Both the position numbers and the translations under genes were made by a program. DNA of 64,000 nucleotides from VMCP01 sp964408945 (GTDB lineage Bacteria > Bacteroidota > Bacteroidia > NS11-12g > UBA955): positions 1-64,000 of the forward strand of contig CAYPBJ010000009.1 of NCBI GenBank assembly GCA_964408945.1. Reading direction: 5' to 3'. The notes under the pieces were generated by a model, which saw nothing but the letters and a program-made list of their open reading frames with translations, ran no database searches and was not told the DNA's origin. Shown here piece after piece: positions 9,702 through 20,500 of the stretch (its first letter is position 1; every line of letters starts with the position of its first letter).

Positions 9702-11327
9702 ATGTTGCTTAAATCCATGGGCGTGAAGATTGGGGTGTTTTGGGTGTTGCTTTCAACGTTTGTGTTGAATTCGGTGAATGCCCAATACGCCCCAATTCGA
9801 TTTACGCTGCCTCGACTTCCACATTCTGAGATATCCAAGACTGAATTCTTTGGCAATCCGCCACTAGAAGGTAACGAGCCCAGCATTTCCATTAATCCGA
9901 ACGATGCGAACGATATTTGGCTGGCTTTCAACAACAACAAGGTTTTCCATACTCTCAATGGTGGAACGGATTGGTTGGAAGTTGAAACCAAACCCGATGT
10001 AGGATTCTACGGTGACCCTGTAATCTACAGGTCTGCCTCAGGATTGATTTATTTGGCGCATTTGGCTAAAAATCCCAACAAAAAATGGCCCGAGTGGTTT
10101 GATTGTATCGTTTTTGAAAGGAGCACTAATGGAGTGGAATTTTACTCCAAGTGTGTGGGACAAAACGGCAAAATGCAAGATAAACCGTGGTTCAGTATAG
10201 ATGATCAAGTCAAAAGTCCCTACAAAGGAAATATTTACATAACATGGACCGAATTTGACAAATACGGGAGTTCTTCTACAAAAGATTCCACACGCATCAG
10301 ATTTGCTAGAAGTGAGAATCAAGGGGCAACATTTTTTGATCCTGTAGTAGTCTCAGATGTAAGTGGTGATGCTTTAGATGACGATAAAACCGCCGAGGGT
10401 GCAACAGTATCTGTTATGCCTGATGGAAAAATATTCTGCTTTTGGTCTCGGAACGATACCCTTTGGATGGATGAAAGCATAGATGCCGGTAGAAGTTGGG
10501 GTAAAGATAAGTTTTTAACATCCATGCGTGGCGGATGGAATTTTGATGGCGTAAGAGGGGTTCAACGAAGCAATGGGATGCCGTTTTCTTGCGTGGATTC
10601 TAAGGGAAGAATTTATGTATGTTTTGGTGCTGAGTCGCCCTTTGGTGACAGAAATGTATATTATATTGTTTCGTTAGATGGGGGTAAACATTTTCATCCT
10701 CCTATTCGAATCAACGATGATCCCAATGGCGCTGATCAATTCAAGTCCTATTTTAGTATTGATAGAAATACGGGATTGCCTCGTGCCATTTGGTATGATA
10801 CACGAAATTTTGCAACCGGCAAGTTTGCTCAAATTTACACCGCTACGCTAAATGCTACTATGGTTTCCAAGAATGATTTGATTTCTGAAGAGCCCTGCAT
10901 TTTGCCTGGGCCCAAGTCTTTTTATGGGGATTATATAGGATTTGATGCGGCACAGGGCAGGGGTGTAGCTGCGATTACTCGTTATCACGAGGATATTGGG
11001 AAGCCCTGCATAGAACTGATTTATTGGAAAGGGAAAAAACCAGCGGTCAAAAAACAAGATCCGGTTGTGATGATCAATCCAAACGGTGGTTCAGATTCTT
11101 TGCTTTTTTTGGCTTGTATGCCAGGAGAAACGTCTTTTACAATTGAGATTAAGAGTGGTAGAAACCTGATTACGCAAATGATTTTTGAGTCTTTGGATCC
11201 AAAAGGTTTCGCTTCAACCGAGTTTCAAGAATTCTATTTATCGCGCTCAAAGTTTCCTTCTGGGCTCTATACAATGGTAATGAGAAGAAAGAATAAGGCA
11301 ATGAAGAAAAACTTTTGGATAAATTGA
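9702..11327 (+). CDS. exported sialidase-fold (Asp-box/BNR) protein with T9SS-like C-terminus
   Basis: This is a predicted secreted beta-propeller protein with no enzyme activity that can be assigned. Residues 1-28 look like a signal peptide (hydrophobic core, then NAQY). The body carries several Asp-box motifs of the form S-x-D/N-x-G-x-x-W/F, for example TLNGGTDW, SENQGATFF, SIDAGRSWG and SLDGGKHF, as found in sialidase-like propellers. The last ~90 residues resemble a T9SS sorting domain: a MINPNGG-like start, a FPSGLYTMVM strand and a basic end KKNFWIN. The catalytic arginine triad of true sialidases could not be confirmed by eye. An alternative start is the ATG at 9717. Confidence 0.75.
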   Translation: MLLKSMGVKIGVFWVLLSTFVLNSVNAQYAPIRFTLPRLPHSEISKTEFFGNPPLEGNEPSISINPNDANDIWLAFNNNKVFHTLNGGTDWLEVETKPDVGFYGDPVIYRSASGLIYLAHLAKNPNKKWPEWFDCIVFERSTNGVEFYSKCVGQNGKMQDKPWFSIDDQVKSPYKGNIYITWTEFDKYGSSSTKDSTRIRFARSENQGATFFDPVVVSDVSGDALDDDKTAEGATVSVMPDGKIFCFWSRNDTLWMDESIDAGRSWGKDKFLTSMRGGWNFDGVRGVQRSNGMPFSCVDSKGRIYVCFGAESPFGDRNVYYIVSLDGGKHFHPPIRINDDPNGADQFKSYFSIDRNTGLPRAIWYDTRNFATGKFAQIYTATLNATMVSKNDLISEEPCILPGPKSFYGDYIGFDAAQGRGVAAITRYHEDIGKPCIELIYWKGKKPAVKKQDPVVMINPNGGSDSLLFLACMPGETSFTIEIKSGRNLITQMIFESLDPKGFASTEFQEFYLSRSKFPSGLYTMVMRRKNKAMKKNFWIN

Positions 11328-11338
11328 TCAGTAAATCC

Positions 11339-11346
11339 TATTTTTG
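11339..11346 (+). promoter_or_regulatory. -7 promoter box upstream of ppiD-like gene
   Basis: TATTTTTG with a TTG at 11315-11317 (21-nt spacing) fits the Bacteroidota -33/-7 promoter. It leaves a leader of roughly 25-30 nt before the ATG at 11379. Confidence 0.6.
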
Positions 11347-11378
11347 CTTTCTTTTAAAAAATTACAGACTTTATAGAT

Positions 11379-13529
11379 ATGGCAGTTATACAGAGACTTA
11401 GAAATTCCGGATGGGTAGCAGTAGTTATCGTTACAGCTTTGGTGTTATTTGTGGTGGGTGATTGGCTCACAGGAAAGGGCAACGGAGGAACTGTTGATGA
11501 GAATCAAGACGTAATCGCAGAAGCCAATGGTGAGAAATACCGCGAAGCTGAATTAGTAGCTATTGTTGATGAGTTCTACAAGCAAGAAATCGCACAGGAT
11601 GCCAATTATAAATTGGATGAAGCCAATACCAACAAATTGTTTCAACGAGCTTGGAATGAATTGTTAAAGCGCAAGTTGCTTTTAACTGAAATAGATCTTT
11701 CAGGTGTAACCTTGTCAAAAGCTGATGAGAACGAGCTTTTAGTAGGTGAACATCCCAACGACAATATTGCAACAGATCAGTCTTTCCAAACCGATGGAAA
11801 ATTTGATCCAAACAAAGTTAAGATGATGATCAACGAGGCAAAAGTGAATCCACAAAATAGACAGCTTCTTGCTAACTACATCAACAACATTTTCTCAAAC
11901 GAAAAGGAAATGCGTTATGCTACATATGTAGCTAAAGCGCAAAATTTTAAATCTAAGAAAGAAATTGAATACGATTACCTAGCAGCCAATCAGTCTGTGA
12001 ATGGAAAAGTAATTGCAATGAATATTTCAAAAATAGCCGACAAAGACATCAAAATTTCCGACGATGATTTGGAAGACTATTTAAATGCCAACAAAGAAAA
12101 ATATCGCATTAAGCAAGAATCTCGCAGTTTGAAGTATGTAGTTTTTGACTTGACTCCTTCTCGTGCAGATACATTGGATGCTTATGAGCAAGCTGCTCGT
12201 TTTGTAGAGGTTTATCAAAAGCAAGCTGCAAAACCGGATACTTTGGGTGCTATTGGGTTTGTAAGAATTACAGATTTGAAAGATCCCGTTCCTGCTATTA
12301 TCAAAGATTCTTTATGGACCGCTTCAAACGGAACTGTTTTAGGTCCAATTTACGATAAGGGTAAATTCTCTGTATACCAAAAAGTAGCAAGCGAAAAGGA
12401 TACTGTTCCTATGGTAAACGTATCTCATATCTTGATTCCTATGAGCGGTACCCTTCCAAATCAAACCGTAATCAAAGATTCAATTGAGGCATTAGCAAAA
12501 GCAAAAGAAGTATATGAAATGGTTGCAGGCGGTAAGCAAATTGCTGACTTAGCATCACTGTATTCAGGAGACCAAGGTTCTGCCAATAATGGTGGTTCTT
12601 ATGGTTGGGCTGATCCAAGAAACTACGTAGCTGAATATAAAGCATTTTGTATGACTGCTCGTAAAGGACAAGTGGGCTTAGTAAAAACTCAATTTGGATA
12701 CCACATCATGAAAGCAATGGAAGAACCTGATTATCAGAAAATGAAGTTCGTAATGAACACCATTGAAATTCTTCCTGGCCGCGAAACTGTTGATAAAGTT
12801 GATCAAGCAAGCAGAAAATTAAAGAACCAAATCAATCCTGATATGCCAGAGTCGTTTGACAAAGCAGTAGAAAAAATGGCTTTGATTCCTCGTGTTGAAC
12901 TTGATTTTACTACTGATAAGCGCAGCTTAGGTAGTATCAGTGATATGAGTGACGTGAAGCAATTGATGAATTGGTTATTCAATGAGAAGCGTGAAATGAA
13001 TGAAATCTCTGAGGTTTTTGCATTTCCAACCAAGCACGTAATCATTAAATTGGAAAATGTGAAGCACGTAGGATATGCTACACTTGATAATGTTCGCACG
13101 GAAGTAGAAAAAATTGTAAGAGATCAGAAGAAAGCAGAAGTTGCAGGACAAAAAATTGCTGATGCTTTAGCAAAGAATAAAAATGCTGAAGCGGTTGCGC
13201 AATCACTTCAGTGTGATTATTTCACAACTGATGTTGTTCGCTACGGACAAGGTTTCTTGCCACAGATTGGAAATGAGTTTACTATTTTGGGTGTTGTTTT
13301 TGGATTGCCTGATGGCGTAACTTCTAAACCAATCATTGGAAAGCAAGTTGCGGCGGTTGTCATCAAAGACAAATCTACCAAATTAGATGTTCCAGTATCT
13401 GCATACAATATTCCTAACCAAGAAGATTACTCAAGTCAGCCACAATTTGTCTTGAATCGTTTGCAAGAGATATTAACCACTTCTGCAAATGTGAGCGACA
13501 TGCGTTATAAATTTGAGTGGCACCGTTAA
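11379..13529 (+). CDS. PpiD/SurA-type membrane-anchored peptidyl-prolyl isomerase
   Basis: This is a periplasmic folding chaperone with a parvulin domain, anchored in the inner membrane. In the 716-residue protein a single N-terminal membrane helix (about residues 11-28) follows RLRNSGW, as in PpiD. A SurA_N-like helical region comes next. The parvulin domain lies at about residues 345-450 and shows VSHILIP, the glycine-rich GGSYGWADP and QFGYHIMKA. A long C-terminal region follows and may hold a second, degenerate isomerase domain. It has its own promoter and stands 19 nt ahead of the phosphosugar isomerase. A role in outer-membrane protein folding is inferred from the family. Confidence 0.9.
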   Translation: MAVIQRLRNSGWVAVVIVTALVLFVVGDWLTGKGNGGTVDENQDVIAEANGEKYREAELVAIVDEFYKQEIAQDANYKLDEANTNKLFQRAWNELLKRKLLLTEIDLSGVTLSKADENELLVGEHPNDNIATDQSFQTDGKFDPNKVKMMINEAKVNPQNRQLLANYINNIFSNEKEMRYATYVAKAQNFKSKKEIEYDYLAANQSVNGKVIAMNISKIADKDIKISDDDLEDYLNANKEKYRIKQESRSLKYVVFDLTPSRADTLDAYEQAARFVEVYQKQAAKPDTLGAIGFVRITDLKDPVPAIIKDSLWTASNGTVLGPIYDKGKFSVYQKVASEKDTVPMVNVSHILIPMSGTLPNQTVIKDSIEALAKAKEVYEMVAGGKQIADLASLYSGDQGSANNGGSYGWADPRNYVAEYKAFCMTARKGQVGLVKTQFGYHIMKAMEEPDYQKMKFVMNTIEILPGRETVDKVDQASRKLKNQINPDMPESFDKAVEKMALIPRVELDFTTDKRSLGSISDMSDVKQLMNWLFNEKREMNEISEVFAFPTKHVIIKLENVKHVGYATLDNVRTEVEKIVRDQKKAEVAGQKIADALAKNKNAEAVAQSLQCDYFTTDVVRYGQGFLPQIGNEFTILGVVFGLPDGVTSKPIIGKQVAAVVIKDKSTKLDVPVSAYNIPNQEDYSSQPQFVLNRLQEILTTSANVSDMRYKFEWHR

Positions 13530-13548
13530 TTAATTGGAGAAAGAAAAA

Positions 13549-14532
13549 ATGTCAGAAATAACCCACGAAATTTCCTTGGAGAACTTCCAAGAGCAGTTTG
13601 ATTACGTTTTAACCCACTATAGAAAACACGGTAAATCAGTTTCCAATTATTCTAATATCATCATTGCTGGTTTAGGTGGAAGCGGAATTGGCGGTAGAAT
13701 AGCACGCTCGTATTTTTGGAGTCATTCTCCAGTTCCAGTAGAGGGATATTCTGATTATCATCTACCCGCATATGCCAACAACAAGACATTAACCATCTTG
13801 TGTTCGTATTCAGGTAATACAGAAGAGACTTTGACCATGTTTGCTGAAGCTCAAGAGCGCGGATGTGATATCATTTGTATGGCAGCTGGCGGCAAACTTA
13901 TGGAATTAGCCACTGCAGCAGGTTATCCAACCTACACCATCGCAACAGGATATCAACCTAGAATGACTTTGGGCTTTGCTTTGGGAAACCTTTTGATGAT
14001 TGTAGGAGAAGTTTTGGGCAAAGATTTAACCGCTGACATTACATCACTTCGTGATACCTTCAAAAACCCATCTCAAGCAATTACCCGTGCCAAGGAAATG
14101 CATTCCCAATTTAAGGAAACCATTTCTCAAAAGTTCGTGGTTATTTCTGACATGGCTTTTGAACCCGTTGGAATTCGTTTCTGTCAGCAGATACAAGAAA
14201 ATGCTAAAGGTGAGGGATTTGTATCGGTGTTGCCCGAAGCAAATCACAACATGATTGAAAGCTACTACGAAAAACACGATACAAACTTTATTCTTTTGAA
14301 CAGCCGTCAAAACGACCGTGTTACAAAGAGATTTGATTTCGTCAAAAAAGTGCTTACAGATCTTGGAAATAACGTTTACGAATATCCTCTAAAAGATGCT
14401 AGTTTAAATTCTATCTTCGAAGTGATTCACTCAACAGATTGGTTGAGTATTTACGCTTCTGATGACAAGAAGGTAAACAATATGGAAGTGGGCATCATCA
14501 TGGAACTGAAAGGTTTTCTTTCCAATCAATAA
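13549..14532 (+). CDS. bifunctional phosphoglucose/phosphomannose isomerase-type SIS protein
   Basis: This SIS-domain sugar isomerase interconverts fructose-6-phosphate with glucose-6-phosphate and mannose-6-phosphate in characterised members. The 327-residue protein has the first SIS motif IIIAGLGGSGIGGRIA near residue 40 and a second phosphosugar-binding loop at LCSYSGNTEETL. The C-terminal half contains EANHNMIES, the conserved glutamate-histidine region of the archaeal-type bifunctional family. The ATG at 13549 is chosen. A TTG five codons upstream is possible but less likely. An AGGAGA-like purine stretch just upstream is one of few SD-like sequences here. It is probably co-transcribed with the ppiD-like gene. 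Confidence 0.85.
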   Translation: MSEITHEISLENFQEQFDYVLTHYRKHGKSVSNYSNIIIAGLGGSGIGGRIARSYFWSHSPVPVEGYSDYHLPAYANNKTLTILCSYSGNTEETLTMFAEAQERGCDIICMAAGGKLMELATAAGYPTYTIATGYQPRMTLGFALGNLLMIVGEVLGKDLTADITSLRDTFKNPSQAITRAKEMHSQFKETISQKFVVISDMAFEPVGIRFCQQIQENAKGEGFVSVLPEANHNMIESYYEKHDTNFILLNSRQNDRVTKRFDFVKKVLTDLGNNVYEYPLKDASLNSIFEVIHSTDWLSIYASDDKKVNNMEVGIIMELKGFLSNQ

Positions 14533-14570
14533 TATTTGACATTCATTTCAGGGATTGTAATCGTTAGAAC

Positions 14571-15344
14571 ATGGCCTTGAAAGTAACATTCTTAGGTACA
14601 GGGACTTCGCAAGGAGTTCCTCCTATAGGTTGCAATTCAGAGGTTTGTTTGAGTGAAAATCCCAAAGATAAACGTTTAAGAGCCAGTGTTCTGGTTCAAT
14701 GGGCCGGAAAAGACATCATCATTGATACAGGTCCTGACTTCAGGTATCAAATGTTGCGTCAGCAGTTAAATAATGTTGATGCCATTCTTTTTACGCATGA
14801 GCATAGAGACCACACAGCGGGTTTAGACGATATTCGTCCTATCAATTATATTCAAGAAAAGAGAGTACCAGTTTATTTAACTGACCACGTCTTAACATCT
14901 CTGAAAGACCAGTTTGCTTATATTTTTGAACCTGTTCCTTATCCGGGAATTCCTGAGTTAGATTTTAATATCATTGAGAATAAACCGTTTCAGTTATTTG
15001 ATAAGCAAATTATTCCCATCCAGGTGATGCATTATAAGTTGCCTGTTTTAGGATTTAGAATGGGTAATTTTGCATATATAACCGATGCCAATTATATTTC
15101 GGATAAGGAATTAGAAAAATTGAATGGAGTAGAAGTGTTGGTATTAAATGCACTTAGAAAAACAGAGCATATTTCACATTTCACCTTACAACAAGCTACC
15201 GAATTGGCGCTTCAGGTGGGTGCGAAACAAACTTATTTTACCCATATGAGCCATCAAATTGGACTGCATGATGTAGTTTGTACTGAGCTCCCTAACGGCA
15301 TTGATTTAGCTTATGATGGACTTTCGTTTGTGGTTAGCGAATAA
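14571..15344 (+). CDS. MBL-fold metal-dependent hydrolase, PhnP-like
   Basis: This metallo-beta-lactamase-fold phosphodiesterase belongs to the PhnP-like group. The 257-residue protein opens with LGTGTSQGVPPIGC, typical of PhnP relatives. The metal-binding HxHxDH motif is intact as HEHRDH at residues 76-81, and later ligands can be seen at ITDANY and THMSHQIG. PhnP cleaves cyclic ribose phosphates in phosphonate breakdown, but no other phn genes are present, so the substrate here is unknown. Its 3' end overlaps the convergent porZ gene by 11 nt. Confidence 0.88.
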   Translation: MALKVTFLGTGTSQGVPPIGCNSEVCLSENPKDKRLRASVLVQWAGKDIIIDTGPDFRYQMLRQQLNNVDAILFTHEHRDHTAGLDDIRPINYIQEKRVPVYLTDHVLTSLKDQFAYIFEPVPYPGIPELDFNIIENKPFQLFDKQIIPIQVMHYKLPVLGFRMGNFAYITDANYISDKELEKLNGVEVLVLNALRKTEHISHFTLQQATELALQVGAKQTYFTHMSHQIGLHDVVCTELPNGIDLAYDGLSFVVSE

Positions 15345-17571
15345 AAATGAACTTACCCATGGCCGTTTCGCTGCCATCATTATTCATTCCAAATACAAAA
15401 AACACCCCACTGTTGGGCTTACTACCGTCTAATCTGTAACCATCCCAGGTTGCCTTGCTTCCATTTGCTTTTGTTTGATATACGAGCCTCCCGTGTAAAT
15501 CGGTAATTCTTATTTCTGCATTTTCGGCCAACCCCTCAATGGTGATAATTCCGTCGTATTTTGGGGGAACAGGGTTGGGATATATTTTGATTTCTCCGAA
15601 GTTATTGTTTCCACTTGCGGCATCGTTTCTATAACTAACAATTCCTTTATCTGTGCCAATGAACAATTCTCCAGTGTTGTCAATTTGTCCCAAGCAGATA
15701 ATATTGTTAGAAATTAACGGACTGTTTTCTATAGAAAAGCGTTTGATGACTTGTTGACCGTATTCATCGGCGCAGAATAATCCATTTCTGGTAGCGAACC
15801 ACTTTCTACTTCCTCCGTCAACTAAAATATCAGTGATTGTTTCTTCCCCTAATAAATATCCTAATTTTCCGTCTTGATCAACAATGAATCTGTCTACTTT
15901 GGGATTTGAAAACAAGGTTTGAGAGCCTGTGTAAATATTCAAACCTTGATTGGTGCCAATCCAAACATACCCATTTTTATCTGCTGCAATAGACAAGACT
16001 TCGGTGCTAACCAACCCGTGTTGTTTTCCTATTCTCACCATTCGATCATCGTTTGATTGGGACAATGATTCGCCTTCGTGAAATACAATAATACCTCCGC
16101 TTTTTAAAGTCATCCACTTTCGATCGTTTGCATCAATGGTGAGCGATGTGATTTCTTGTTCATCTAACAAACCAAACGAAAACCATTCGCCTTTAAATGA
16201 GCGGCAAAGCAACGGTTTACTTTGAGCATAATTTACCACCCAAAAATTGCCTTTACTGTCAACGGCCATTCCCCCAAGATGCAGAAAACTGCTGTCGTTA
16301 ATGCGTTTTAATGGTGTGTTGGTTTCATCCATTTTCTGTTTTATTTCACCATTTTGGATGATTAATATACCGTTGGAATGAGTTGCAGCGTACAAACTTT
16401 GATAAGTAGGATGATAAGCCACGAAGGTGAAATCATACATGTTTACATTTAATGGAGATGATAAGTTGCTTTTCCAACCGTCTGCATTATATAAATAAAA
16501 GCCGCTATTGTTAAATGCATTTCCAAACGTCGAACTCAATCCACCACCCGTAGTTAAAAGCATATTTCCTTCTTTGGACATTTTGAATACTGAAACTTGA
16601 TCTGGACCATTCGGCATAAATGCTACTTCACCGTTTAGATCTTTCTTAATAATTCCTGGACCAATTCCTGTGCAAAACCAATAAATTTTATCGTAAAACT
16701 GAGTGAAATCAGCAATCAAATTTACCGGTTCAACTGTGTACCCTTGATCATTGATTTTAGTTATTGAACCCTGTCTACCAATATGCAATCCCTCAGAATT
16801 GGTAAATATCTTTGCTGTAGATCTTTTTGAAGAGAAAGCAGTGCTTACAGATCCTCTGTAATATTTTTTGATGGTTGAATCGTGTTCAAAGAAGAGAGAA
16901 TCATTCCAAGCAGACATCTTAAAACACGGACTTGATGATTCAAATGCCCATTTCCATTGGTTAAAATCATTCAAATTAATGGTTCTAGAATATTTTGCGC
17001 TCCTAATGCCAGTGGTTGTACCAACATATATTGAGTCGCCCATCACCGTTGATGCAAACAAGGGTATTTCTTGCCCGTTGTTTCCGATGGAGGTATAGCT
17101 GTCTCTGATTTCTCGTTTTGAGATATCAATAATTAATAGTCCGAAGTTGGTAGATAAAATGGCATCATTCCCGCTGAAGGAACAATGATTGATGCGTTTA
17201 TCACCTTGAAGAAGTTTATTCTTAAAGCCGGGTATGTTTTGAATTTGTTGATCTTTAAAAAGTAAATCAATGTTTCCATCGGCATAGCCAATAACTAAAA
17301 CATCTGCATTTGAATTATATTTTAAGCTGGTAATTTCGATGCCGTTGAATCCGTCTTCCTTTTTGAGTAAAGTCATTTCCCCAATGTTGGATGTTCTCCA
17401 AAATCCGTTTTCACTGGCAGAATAAATGAATTTACTACTTGCTTCACACACTTTTGCATTTCTGTAGGAGAAGTGTGAGCGCCATGTTCCAGTAGGAATT
17501 TGATTTTGAGCAACCAAGTTTGATGCCCAGATAGTTGCAATTGAAAGAATGCTTAAAATAGAGGCTTTCAT
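15334..17571 (-). CDS. porZ: type IX secretion system protein PorZ
   Basis: PorZ is part of the T9SS attachment complex (PorU-PorV-PorQ-PorZ) on the cell surface, where it helps supply anionic LPS to the sortase PorU. The 745-residue protein has a signal peptide (about residues 1-21). The PorZ-type start GTWRSHFSYRNAKVC is followed by beta-propeller repeats of the two-component-regulator type, such as GYVWIGTNQGLNIY and SRKWFATRNGLF. The last ~85 residues form a T9SS type A sorting domain, from IKIYPNPVPPKYDG to MGKFIFIR. Its ATG overlaps the sprA stop by one base (TAATG), which implies translational coupling. Linkage to sprA and porQ supports the call. Confidence 0.88.
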   Translation of the reverse strand: MKASILSILSIATIWASNLVAQNQIPTGTWRSHFSYRNAKVCEASSKFIYSASENGFWRTSNIGEMTLLKKEDGFNGIEITSLKYNSNADVLVIGYADGNIDLLFKDQQIQNIPGFKNKLLQGDKRINHCSFSGNDAILSTNFGLLIIDISKREIRDSYTSIGNNGQEIPLFASTVMGDSIYVGTTTGIRSAKYSRTINLNDFNQWKWAFESSSPCFKMSAWNDSLFFEHDSTIKKYYRGSVSTAFSSKRSTAKIFTNSEGLHIGRQGSITKINDQGYTVEPVNLIADFTQFYDKIYWFCTGIGPGIIKKDLNGEVAFMPNGPDQVSVFKMSKEGNMLLTTGGGLSSTFGNAFNNSGFYLYNADGWKSNLSSPLNVNMYDFTFVAYHPTYQSLYAATHSNGILIIQNGEIKQKMDETNTPLKRINDSSFLHLGGMAVDSKGNFWVVNYAQSKPLLCRSFKGEWFSFGLLDEQEITSLTIDANDRKWMTLKSGGIIVFHEGESLSQSNDDRMVRIGKQHGLVSTEVLSIAADKNGYVWIGTNQGLNIYTGSQTLFSNPKVDRFIVDQDGKLGYLLGEETITDILVDGGSRKWFATRNGLFCADEYGQQVIKRFSIENSPLISNNIICLGQIDNTGELFIGTDKGIVSYRNDAASGNNNFGEIKIYPNPVPPKYDGIITIEGLAENAEIRITDLHGRLVYQTKANGSKATWDGYRLDGSKPNSGVFFVFGMNNDGSETAMGKFIFIR

Positions 17572-20500
17572 TAGTTGAAAGTATATCTTAGTTCTATACC
17601 AAAATCAGTAAGTGATGTGTAGAATTGAGTGGCAATCTCTGGATTCATGATCACTCTGTTGTATCTCAATGCCAAGTTGATTTTTTGATTGACTTGGTAT
17701 GTTGCTGATGGAGTGATTTTGATATTTGTCATCCCGGCAGTTAGCTTATTGATGTTCACATCAATTTTCCGAATAACGGTGAGGTTTTCATTTACTGAAA
17801 TGGCCAAGTCAAATCTGAAGTCGTTGGGTAGATAGATCCATCTGCCTTTTCTTCTTATCGGTAAAGTTAGTCCGGTTGTTCTGTAGCCAGCATTCAACTG
17901 AAATTCGTTTTGTTTCATTTCAGTTAAATTGTAACTTGAAGCAAATAACTTCAACACCCTAGAACGCTTGTATTCAAAACCTACGGTCCAATTATTTTTA
18001 GTAGTAATATTGACACCAATTAAAGGAGAGAAATTCTCACTGATGGTAACGTCTGCAATTTGAAGTTTAGGAATCAAATCTTTTCCTATTAATGCTTGCT
18101 GACTAGGATCATACTTTAAGTTTCGAGTAAAATTACCGATGGTGTACTTACCAGAATATGCATGTTTGATGTTTATGTTGGTGAAGATTTCTTTAAGCGC
18201 TGGTATTTTGGTCAAACCATTGTAATTGATGTTCCAGTTAGGCAATGGAATTGCAGGGAAACCGGAGATGTCGGTTCTACCAACATCAAGTCCAGCATAA
18301 GCTGCATAAAATCCTCCAATAATAACGTCTTGATGAGTTTTGCTGTAACCCATTGGATATTTGGTAGTTGAATCTATTACTAATGCTCCACCGAATTCAG
18401 GATTGGCCCTTTGCAAGCGTGTTGCAACGGTATAACGATTATCTAAAAAGGCATCAAATACTGGGTTTGGATAATTCTCGTTCATTTCAATGTCTTTAAT
18501 GAAATGCGTATTCAAGAAAATACCAGAGATGCTATATGTACCAGTTCCGGTAAGACCTTCGTCTAGCCATTTGAAACCATCGTTTTTGAAAATACTTTGA
18601 GTTCCGTTGGTTTCGTTTCTCAGGAAATCTAAGCGTATTCTGAATTCCTTGATGGGTTCAATAGAAATATTACCGCTGATGTTTTGATTTAAATTGGTTC
18701 TATAGAAATTGGATTGTCTCTTGTCTGCAGCTAAATATCCTCTGTCTGCTAAAGAATATCTCAAATTTGGGTCTTGAAAACCAAATACAAAATCAAGTCC
18801 TGGCTGTAAATGTTTGAAGTTATAACCAAAATAGTCTGGTCTCAAATTAAATCCGGGCAATTCTGTGGCTTCTTTGCGGGTGATGTTGATGTTCGCATTT
18901 TTTACCATGGTGATCAAATCGCCCAATATAACAATGGCTGGGTTGGGTTTTATAAGATCATTTTTGCCTTTTTCTAAAGCGCTACTATAGGTTGGTTCAT
19001 CGGGATTTCCATCTTTAGGGGCATCATTTTTCTTACGTTTCTTTGGTGTTCTATAATCTTTCAAGAATGGAACTTGAGAGTATAGTTGAGTGAAGTTGAA
19101 TTGAGCGGTTAAGTTAATGTCTTGGCTGTTTTGGATTCTGTTGCCTAGTCCAGCGAAAGCAGGTGGCGCTTGATTCCAATCGTAACTACCCTTGTAGTTG
19201 GCGTTGGCAGATATCCATTTTAAGAAACTGATTTTGGAGAACGGAAGGGTATAGGTTAAGTTAGCTGTTTGATAGAATCTTCTCAAACGTCCAAACCCTT
19301 CAAACTCCTGATAAATAGAATCTTGTTTTTCTCTACTGTCAATTGCGCCATAAGGTTCTTGGATTCGAGCTTCAACGTTAGCTGCGTAACTAAAATTCAA
19401 AGAACGTGCAATTGGCAATGAGAAATTATAGTTTCTGTTAAGGGTAAAGTTTTTATCATACATGCGAGGATTCAACTGCTTGAAGCTATTGTTGTTCCTC
19501 ATTTGCATTTCAGAATAGAGCCTATTTACTTGCATCTGCGTATTAAACGCCGAAGGAATGAAGTTGAAATTGAAATCGCGAATGATGGCTAAATTTTTAT
19601 TTCGCAATTTCTTGAAGGGCATAATAAACTTAGTGTTGTTATTGTATGCATATCCCAAAGTAGCCTGAGTGGTATTGATGAAATACTCTTCAATTTGTTG
19701 ATTTCTCCGATAGTTGCTCTGATAGCTGTAACTACCATTGAAATTTGAAATGGAGTAAATCTTGGCTTTTTTATTGCCGGGTTGCGCAATTCTAAAGTTA
19801 TTTATGTTGAAGCTGAACAAAGAATTGTAATCTTCGGCGGCTTTTCTGATGCTATTGCGCATGTTTTGATCAGTTAAAGCTGATAAATAAGATTGAAGCT
19901 CAATATCAGGATTCAACGGGTTAAATTTGGGCTGCACGAAGCTTTCAGACCAACCCAAATAAAGAGGAATACTTACTCCTTTTTCTTTGGGGAAGAATCT
20001 ACCAAACTCTAAATTGGTTGCCAAATCGTAATTATAACTATTCGATAAACTTCGTTGATTCAGTTTTTTGTCTACATCTCCAAAGCCGATGGTTCTAATT
20101 GATCCAGCCATATTCACCTGCCCAAAGTCAGCCAATTGAGCTTGTAGGTTTGCCAAAGCTGCCCAACCTCCGCCGTTTGAAATGTCTTTTACACGCAATT
20201 CATTGGTCCAAACTTCAAAACATTTGGGTTCAGGACTGTTGTTTTTTACGCCCACCATCATAACACGAAGATTACTCAAGTCAGGAAGGCCCATAACTGT
20301 GATTTTGCCTTTGTCTAAAAACTTGATGTAAGGTGCGGTCATTGGCCAACCTGAATTCTGACGGGCAATTTTCAAGTCAAACAAATTTTGGAAATCCAAA
20401 TCAATCATGTTTGCATCTGGCCAAACGAGTTTATCTGCGGTTGGTGCATTTCCGTTTACAAATCCTCGTGTCATAGAGAGAGGAATTTCGTATTCGTAAT

